A stretch of DNA of 64,000 nucleotides from CAZJHX01 sp964545715 (GTDB taxonomy: Bacteria > Myxococcota_A > UBA9042 > GCA-2863065): the NCBI GenBank assembly GCA_964545715.1, contig CAZJHX010000003.1, forward strand, positions 62,001 to 126,000. The letters run 5' to 3'. This document shows, piece by piece, positions 59,690 through 64,000 of this stretch (the stretch's first letter is position 1; each line of letters begins with the position of its first letter). The translations under genes were made by a program, and so were the position numbers. The notes under the pieces were generated by a model that saw only the letters and a list, made by a program, of their open reading frames with translations, made no database searches and was not told the origin of the DNA.

Positions 59690-60106
59690 TCAGGTCAGGC
59701 CGATGACGCTCAGCCACTGAGTCAGCTTCTCGTCTTCGCCTTCCAGATCGACGTGTGTGATCCGGCGGATGCGGCCGTCGCGGCCGAAGATCAGGTGTTG
59801 GCAGCTGCGGAAGGTGTGGGACTGGCCCTTGTGGCCCAGGTGGCTGGCAAAAAGCAGGGTCGCCTGGCCGGAGTCCAGCTCCGTGAGGCGGTTTTCGCGC
59901 TCGACGTTTTGAAACGTGCCGTGCAGCGCCGTCGCGGACTTGTGGTATTCGGCCATGATGAGGTCCGGGCCCGTGAATTTTCGGCCGTGGATCTCGTAGA
60001 CGCAGTCCGGGGCGACCAGGCGCGCCGCGCGGCGGAAGTCGTTGGTATCCAGAGCGTCCGCAAAGGACTGCGCTACCGCGCGGACGGTTCCGATGCCTGT
60101 GCTCAT
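59690..60106 (-). CDS. SnoaL-like/NTF2-fold protein
   Basis: A 138-residue small protein of the NTF2-like fold: AVAQSFADALDTNDFRRAARLVAPDCVYEIHGRKFTGPDLIMAEYH, then FASHLGHKGQSHTFRSCQHLIFGRDGRIRRITHVDLEGE. Such proteins are either small enzymes (isomerase/cyclase) or binding modules. It is the last gene of a minus-strand run and overlaps the polyferredoxin stop/start as ATGA. Confidence 0.75.
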   Translation of the reverse strand: MSTGIGTVRAVAQSFADALDTNDFRRAARLVAPDCVYEIHGRKFTGPDLIMAEYHKSATALHGTFQNVERENRLTELDSGQATLLFASHLGHKGQSHTFRSCQHLIFGRDGRIRRITHVDLEGEDEKLTQWLSVIGLT

Positions 60107-61761
60107 GAGTGGCTCTTCTCGCAGTCTTGGGATTGGGGGCTCGCGTGGACGAGCTTTAGCCGCTTATTTTCGGCGCGGCTCTCATGGGCGTTGGTGACGT
60201 AGACCGCCGGCTCGCTGACCGGGCAGGCCCACTCACAGCTGCCGCAGCCGATGCAGCGGTCGATGTCGACTCTCGGCTGCTGCAGCATGATGGACTTGCC
60301 GTGGCGGTCCAGCTTCTCGATCTCGATGCTCCAGATCGCCTTCGGACTGGTCGGGCAGAACTCCTCGCACTTCACGCACGGGGTGTCCATGGAGTACGGC
60401 AGGCAGCGGCCCTTGTCGTAGAACGCCGTGCCCATGCGGATGGGCTCGACGCCCTCGTCCAGGTTGCCCAGGCGATCCTTGATGCTGAAGCGGCTGATCG
60501 CGCCCGTCGGGCAGACCTCGCCGCACAGGTTGCAGCGCTGCAGGCAGTTGCCCAGGCGGTACTCCGCGATCGGCGTCCACAGGCCCTCGAGCCCGGCCTC
60601 GAAGCCCGCCGGCTGCAGCACATTGGTCGGACACACCTTGATGCACTCGTCGCACTTGATGCACGCCGACAAGAACTGGTCTTCCGGAAGGCTGCCGGGC
60701 GGGCGAATCAGCTGCGCGTCGTAGGCCTTGGGCAGCCCCTGCTCGCGCGGGTTCAGGTGACTGGCCCGATTCAGTGGCAGAAATGCGGCGCCCGCAACCA
60801 CGCTGCCGAACAGCTCACGTCGTCCCAGCTGAACCATGTCCTCGCTGCCTTCGGTGGGCGGCAAGAAGGCGTAGCTGAGCGCGTCGTGCGGGCAGTCGGC
60901 GATGCAGTTGAAGCACATCAGGCACTCGGACTGCTTGGTGCTGGCCTGCGGCTCAGCGGCGCCGTCGCACACCTCCACGCACTTGTTGCAGTTGGTGCAC
61001 GCGTCCAGGTTGCGGTGGATGCGGAAGACGCTGAACCGGCTCAGGACGCCGAGCAGCGCCCCCAGCGGGCACAGCGCGCGGCACCAGAAGCGCGGGATGA
61101 TCCGGTTGGCCAGCACGATGGCGATGAACAGCCCACCGATGACCCAACCCCAGTTGAAGTTGAGCTGCGGATAGAGGTCTTTGTTGAGCTCGTGCGCGGC
61201 CGGGAAGATGCTGGTGGAGAAGCTGCGCACCAGCACGCAGATCGGGTCCATCAGCCCGATCTGCAGACTGCCGAACGCCGCCGAGACCAAAAAGAAGACC
61301 AGCAGGTAGTACTTGAGGTTGTACATCGGCCGCGGCCGGTTCTCGGCCATCTTCTGAGCGTCGGTCTTCTTCTTGGGAAAGATGAGGCCCGCGATGTGAT
61401 TGATGATGCCCAGCGGGCAGATCCAGCTGCAGAAGATGCGGCCGAAGACCAGCGTGATGCCCACGATGACGGCGGCCCAGGCCAGCCCCAGATACAGGGT
61501 GCCGCTGCTGAGCATGGTGCCTAGCGCCACCAATGGGTCGGCCTCTAGAAAGATGCTGACCGGATAGCCGCCCATCAGGCTCTGGGTGGTCATCCCCAGC
61601 AGCAGAAAGAAGAGCACCAGGAAGAACGCCTGGTAAACGATGCGCACCTTCTTGAGCGTGCTGCCCTCAAACGTGTATCGCTTGGTCCAGGCCCGCCACG
61701 AGCGGCGCAACCGCCGGCGGGTCCGTGCTAGACGCATGATTCGTGCGTCCGGGGTCGTCAT
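60103..61761 (-). CDS. Membrane polyferredoxin (NapH/NosR-like 4Fe-4S protein)
   Basis: A 552-residue protein with a basic N-terminus and about five membrane helices in residues 40-260, bearing two FCxWxCPLG-type motifs (C111/C115 and a second near 228-232) as in NapH/NosR/CcoG. Six cysteine clusters follow: CTNCNKCVEVC, CLMCFNCIADCP, CIKCDECIKVCP, CLQRCNLCGEVCP, CVKCEEFCP and CIGCGSCEWACP. Between the second and third a LGRRELFGSVVAGAAF segment mimics a Tat signal. It would pass quinol electrons to a periplasmic acceptor. Its neighbours, a Tat/DUF362 protein and a DUF6599 protein, suggest a shared redox complex. Confidence 0.88.
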   Translation of the reverse strand: MTTPDARIMRLARTRRRLRRSWRAWTKRYTFEGSTLKKVRIVYQAFFLVLFFLLLGMTTQSLMGGYPVSIFLEADPLVALGTMLSSGTLYLGLAWAAVIVGITLVFGRIFCSWICPLGIINHIAGLIFPKKKTDAQKMAENRPRPMYNLKYYLLVFFLVSAAFGSLQIGLMDPICVLVRSFSTSIFPAAHELNKDLYPQLNFNWGWVIGGLFIAIVLANRIIPRFWCRALCPLGALLGVLSRFSVFRIHRNLDACTNCNKCVEVCDGAAEPQASTKQSECLMCFNCIADCPHDALSYAFLPPTEGSEDMVQLGRRELFGSVVAGAAFLPLNRASHLNPREQGLPKAYDAQLIRPPGSLPEDQFLSACIKCDECIKVCPTNVLQPAGFEAGLEGLWTPIAEYRLGNCLQRCNLCGEVCPTGAISRFSIKDRLGNLDEGVEPIRMGTAFYDKGRCLPYSMDTPCVKCEEFCPTSPKAIWSIEIEKLDRHGKSIMLQQPRVDIDRCIGCGSCEWACPVSEPAVYVTNAHESRAENKRLKLVHASPQSQDCEKSHS

Positions 61762-62729
61762 CCGGTGGTGACTTCTTTGAGGCGCAGCGAGCGCCAGTCC
61801 GCGGTGCCGATGCCGCGCTGGGTGGCCAGATTCAAGAACGTTACGTCCTGGACCTTTTGCTCCAGCTCCAGGGTGCCCCAGACGTCCAGTGCCACCGGAT
61901 CGGTGCCGGCTGCCACCGCGCGAGACTCTTTGACGTCACCCAGGCTGCCGCCGGTCGGTCCGTTGCGCATCAGCACGCGCTGAGCGTCCAGCACGGTCAG
62001 CGTCGGCCGAACCGCGTCCGCCAGGTCCACGATCGAGCCGTGAATGTCCTGATGCAGCAGCCCACGGTCGCCGCCCAGAATGCCGTACCAGTTCTTCATC
62101 CCGCACGTGACGCGCGACTGCACGTGGTGCTTGACGATGGCCGCGTTGATGACCTTGTCGAAGCCCGGCAGCTCGTGCCAGACCTGCCACTTCTTGATGA
62201 GCTTGCCGCCGAAGTCGACCTTCACGTAGTCGGTCTTGGCCGGGTAGACCACGCGCGCGCCCACGCTCTCGCCGGCCGCCAGGATGCCGCTGGCCATGAA
62301 CGTGGCGGCCCCGGCGTCGCACGGGCTGTCGAAGACGCACACCTCCGCAGCCCCGGCGTCAAAGCACAGGCGACACAGCTCAGCCACCAACTCGGGGTTG
62401 GTCGTGGCCGCCTGCTGCGGGATGCGCTTCCAGGCCACGTTGGGCTTGATCATCACCCGATCGCCCGCCGAGATGAACGTGTCCATGCCGCCCAGCGCCG
62501 CGATGGCCGCTCGCGTGTTGGTCACCGCCGAGCCGCCGCGCGCCACCGCCATCTGCGGATAGCTCTCGGACCGCACGACTTCGAACGACTCCAATACGTC
62601 CATCGCCCCATCAGAGCGTCGGGGCCGTCCGTACAGCCACGCACCCGCACCGCCGACGGCCAGCGCACTGGCGCCCAGTCCGGCGAGCTGTTTCAGGGCT
62701 TGGCGACGCGTTCTCATGAATGAGTGCAT
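61758..62729 (-). CDS. Tat-exported DUF362 domain protein
   Basis: The product has about 323 residues. The twin-arginine signal is RTRRQALKQLAGLGASALAVGG. The body has DRVMIKPNVAWKRIPQQAATTNPELVAELCRLCFDAGAAEVCVFDSPC, KVINAAIVKHHVQSRVTCGMKNWYGILGGDRGLLHQDI and AVAAGTDPVALDVWGTLELE, the DUF362 pattern. The start is ATG 62729 or 62717; both precede the Tat motif. It overlaps the polyferredoxin gene as ATGA and probably works with it in the periplasm. The partial protein at 1-819 is a distant paralogue. Confidence 0.85.
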   Translation of the reverse strand: MHSFMRTRRQALKQLAGLGASALAVGGAGAWLYGRPRRSDGAMDVLESFEVVRSESYPQMAVARGGSAVTNTRAAIAALGGMDTFISAGDRVMIKPNVAWKRIPQQAATTNPELVAELCRLCFDAGAAEVCVFDSPCDAGAATFMASGILAAGESVGARVVYPAKTDYVKVDFGGKLIKKWQVWHELPGFDKVINAAIVKHHVQSRVTCGMKNWYGILGGDRGLLHQDIHGSIVDLADAVRPTLTVLDAQRVLMRNGPTGGSLGDVKESRAVAAGTDPVALDVWGTLELEQKVQDVTFLNLATQRGIGTADWRSLRLKEVTTG

Positions 62730-62742
62730 CGTAGGGTGCAGA

Positions 62743-63792
62743 TCAGAGGCTCGCAAGTACTTCTTTCAGCAATAAAAGCGCCGTGTTTGCGTCTTCATAG
62801 CCGGCAACTCCAACGATTGCCGCGGCTTTACGTGAAAGCAGCACGTTGCCCTGATAGGGGTCTGTAGCGGTAACAACGCCATCTTTTTCGGAGGCGACCG
62901 TGACCGACGCGACCAGGTCCTTGAACGCCTGGTCCGGATCCGGGGGCGCCGCGACAAACGCCTCGGACTCGTCCGCCATCTCCCCGACCAGCGTGTTGCC
63001 CAGATAGGCGCGTCCGCCCCAGCCGTTGGTGCGCACCTCGGTCGACTTGGCTTGCTTCAGCAACGTCGCGGGCGGTGCCGCGGGTTTTGGGGCGGCCTTC
63101 TTCTCGAAGGTGGCCCCCAGCGCCTCCAGCATGGTCTTGGGCGCCGCCTTTACCGCGTCGCTGTCGCCCACGCCGCTGACCACGATCCGTGCGTAATAGC
63201 GGTCCTTGCGCATTTCGCCGCCGCCCTCCCACAAGATGGCGGCCGGCTCCGCTTTGTCCGTGACGCGCACGAACAGCTTCTCTGCGTTTTCGGCCGTGCC
63301 CATGTCGAACAGCTGAATCTCGATGTCGGTGTCCGAGGTACGCGCCGTCGCAAAGTACGCGCCCTTCAGGCCGTACTCGCGGTACATCTCCGCGGCGCCG
63401 TTGATCCGGTTCCACAGTGACCCGGACGTGTAGCGCTTGCCCTTGTCGGGCCAGGTGAGGCCGTCCAGCGCCACGACCGGCGCCAGCCACTTCTCCAGCT
63501 CACCCCCGCTCGTCGACGCCGCCGGATGGGTCGCGCTTTCGGCCGGCTCCTTACCCGCGCCCGCGTGACTGCCGCCCAGCTCGTGCTTGCCATCGCCAAA
63601 CACTGTGGCGTTGACGTCCATATCCTCGGCTTCTTCACGCTCGCGCTCACCGGCGGCCAGCAGCACGCCCGCGAAGGCCACCAGCGGGAGCAGTGTGCCG
63701 GCCGCGATCAGACGTGCCTTCGTGGTTCTGAAGAGGAGGGCCGCGAGCACAAGCCCCGCCGCGGCCGATCCTCCCAGGACGGCCGAGGACAT
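62743..63792 (-). CDS. DUF6599-family membrane-anchored protein
   Basis: The product has 349 residues. Two hydrophobic segments lie at the N-terminus (about 4-22 and 28-47), followed by a disordered linker. The DUF6599-type domain has RYTSGSLWNRINGAAEMYREYGLKGAYFA and IEIQLFDMGTAENAEKLF, matching the NxxxxINGAAElY...YG and DMGt..nA pattern. A second half (about 240-349) also resembles the family (ATDPYQGNVLLSRKAAAIVGVAGYEDA). Its function is unknown. It lies 13 bases before the DUF362 gene and begins where the DnaJ-like gene ends, so it belongs to the same minus-strand run. Confidence 0.75.
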   Translation of the reverse strand: MSSAVLGGSAAAGLVLAALLFRTTKARLIAAGTLLPLVAFAGVLLAAGEREREEAEDMDVNATVFGDGKHELGGSHAGAGKEPAESATHPAASTSGGELEKWLAPVVALDGLTWPDKGKRYTSGSLWNRINGAAEMYREYGLKGAYFATARTSDTDIEIQLFDMGTAENAEKLFVRVTDKAEPAAILWEGGGEMRKDRYYARIVVSGVGDSDAVKAAPKTMLEALGATFEKKAAPKPAAPPATLLKQAKSTEVRTNGWGGRAYLGNTLVGEMADESEAFVAAPPDPDQAFKDLVASVTVASEKDGVVTATDPYQGNVLLSRKAAAIVGVAGYEDANTALLLLKEVLASL

Positions 63793-64000
63793 CTAGAGCC
63801 CCTGCTCGCGCAGCGACTCGAATAAGGTGCGCTGCTCGTCGGTCAACTCACCGGGGAACTCGGGCTTGAGCGTGACGAACAACGCCCCGCGCTCGCCGTT
63901 GCGTTTGGCCGCGCCGAGTCCCCGCAAACGCTGTTGCGTGCCCGACTGGCTGGCCTCTTTCACGCGGATCTTCTTGTCGCCGTCCAGCGTGGGCACAGAG
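63793..64000 (-). CDS. C-terminal end of a DnaJ-like (CbpA-type) protein, cut by window
   Basis: The last 69 codons are visible: VPTLDGDKKIRVKEASQSGTQQRLRGLG, then RGALFVTLKPEFPGELTDEQRTLFESLRE. This is the end of the DnaJ C-terminal substrate-binding domain, clearly different from the DnaJ at 21233-22303. The N-terminus and J domain lie beyond the right edge, so the type is uncertain. One base separates its stop from the ATG of the DUF6599 gene. Confidence 0.8.
   Translation of the reverse strand, partial: SVPTLDGDKKIRVKEASQSGTQQRLRGLGAAKRNGERGALFVTLKPEFPGELTDEQRTLFESLREQGL

Overview
This window is about 64 kb of GC-rich, densely coding chromosomal DNA. It most likely comes from a Myxococcota/Bradymonadota-like bacterium (former Deltaproteobacteria). 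The lineage evidence is a MYXO-CTERM sorting tail (905-1261), PilZ proteins of the myxobacterial type, several Hanks-type Ser/Thr kinases, FHA proteins with C4 zinc ribbons, many lipoproteins, and promoters of the TTGAC-N17-TAnnnT kind. I see no phage, insertion sequence, rRNA, tRNA or CRISPR, and no gene-free gap over 300 bp; the longest gap is 14873-15135.

Layout. 1-8652: a Tat-exported DUF362 protein cut by the window edge, small secreted proteins, and a six-gene minus-strand operon containing a MacB/LolCDE-type ABC ATPase, two FtsX-like permeases, a LolA-like carrier, an outer-membrane barrel, a lipoprotein and a small secreted protein; it looks like an envelope lipid or lipoprotein export machine. 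8739-13017: a membrane class III nucleotide cyclase, a VanZ-like protein, a phosphatidylserine synthase and a lone urocanase. 13022-18976: a Ser/Thr kinase, a caspase-like protein behind a possible sigma-54 promoter, two lipoproteins and a benzoate-CoA ligase-like enzyme. 19096-24842: an EF-G paralogue, DnaJ, a pseudo-receiver/PilZ protein and a RibBA whose GTP cyclohydrolase II half has lost its zinc site.

24846-35181 is the classical information-processing block on the minus strand: rimP-nusA-ylxR-infB-rbfA-truB, then rpsO-pnp-dut and an unlisted 42-residue basic protein. It carries an intrinsic terminator in the rimP leader, a promoter for rpsO and a long hairpin before pnp. ylxR is in frame with nusA after one TGA and has no ATG, GTG or TTG start. 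35312-38177 begins with a fusion of phosphatidylserine synthase to orotate phosphoribosyltransferase, followed by a lipoprotein that appears to start at CTG and an alpha/beta hydrolase.

37260-46268 is rich in signalling genes: two PilZ proteins, two zinc-ribbon/FHA proteins, a zinc-ribbon Ser/Thr kinase and a protein arginine methyltransferase-like enzyme, with an alkB-tetR alkane hydroxylase unit whose operator is visible in the promoter. 47451-54626 is a lipid/envelope cluster: an alkyl-DHAP-synthase-like flavoprotein, two partner redox proteins, a diacylglycerol kinase and an apolipoprotein N-acyltransferase (Lnt) with a roughly 340-residue beta-propeller inserted between its catalytic Glu and Lys. 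55248-59676 holds an unknown protein, a C45 hydrolase, a class III aminotransferase, an orphan CoA-transferase alpha subunit and a lipoprotein. 59690-64000 holds a SnoaL-like protein, a membrane polyferredoxin, a second Tat/DUF362 protein, a DUF6599 protein and the C-terminus of a second DnaJ-like protein.

The most unusual items are the Lnt-propeller chimera, the PssA-PyrE fusion, the bacterial PRMT-like enzyme, the start-less ylxR and a set of promoters that imply leaderless mRNAs. All domain assignments rest on motif recognition by eye; no database search was run.
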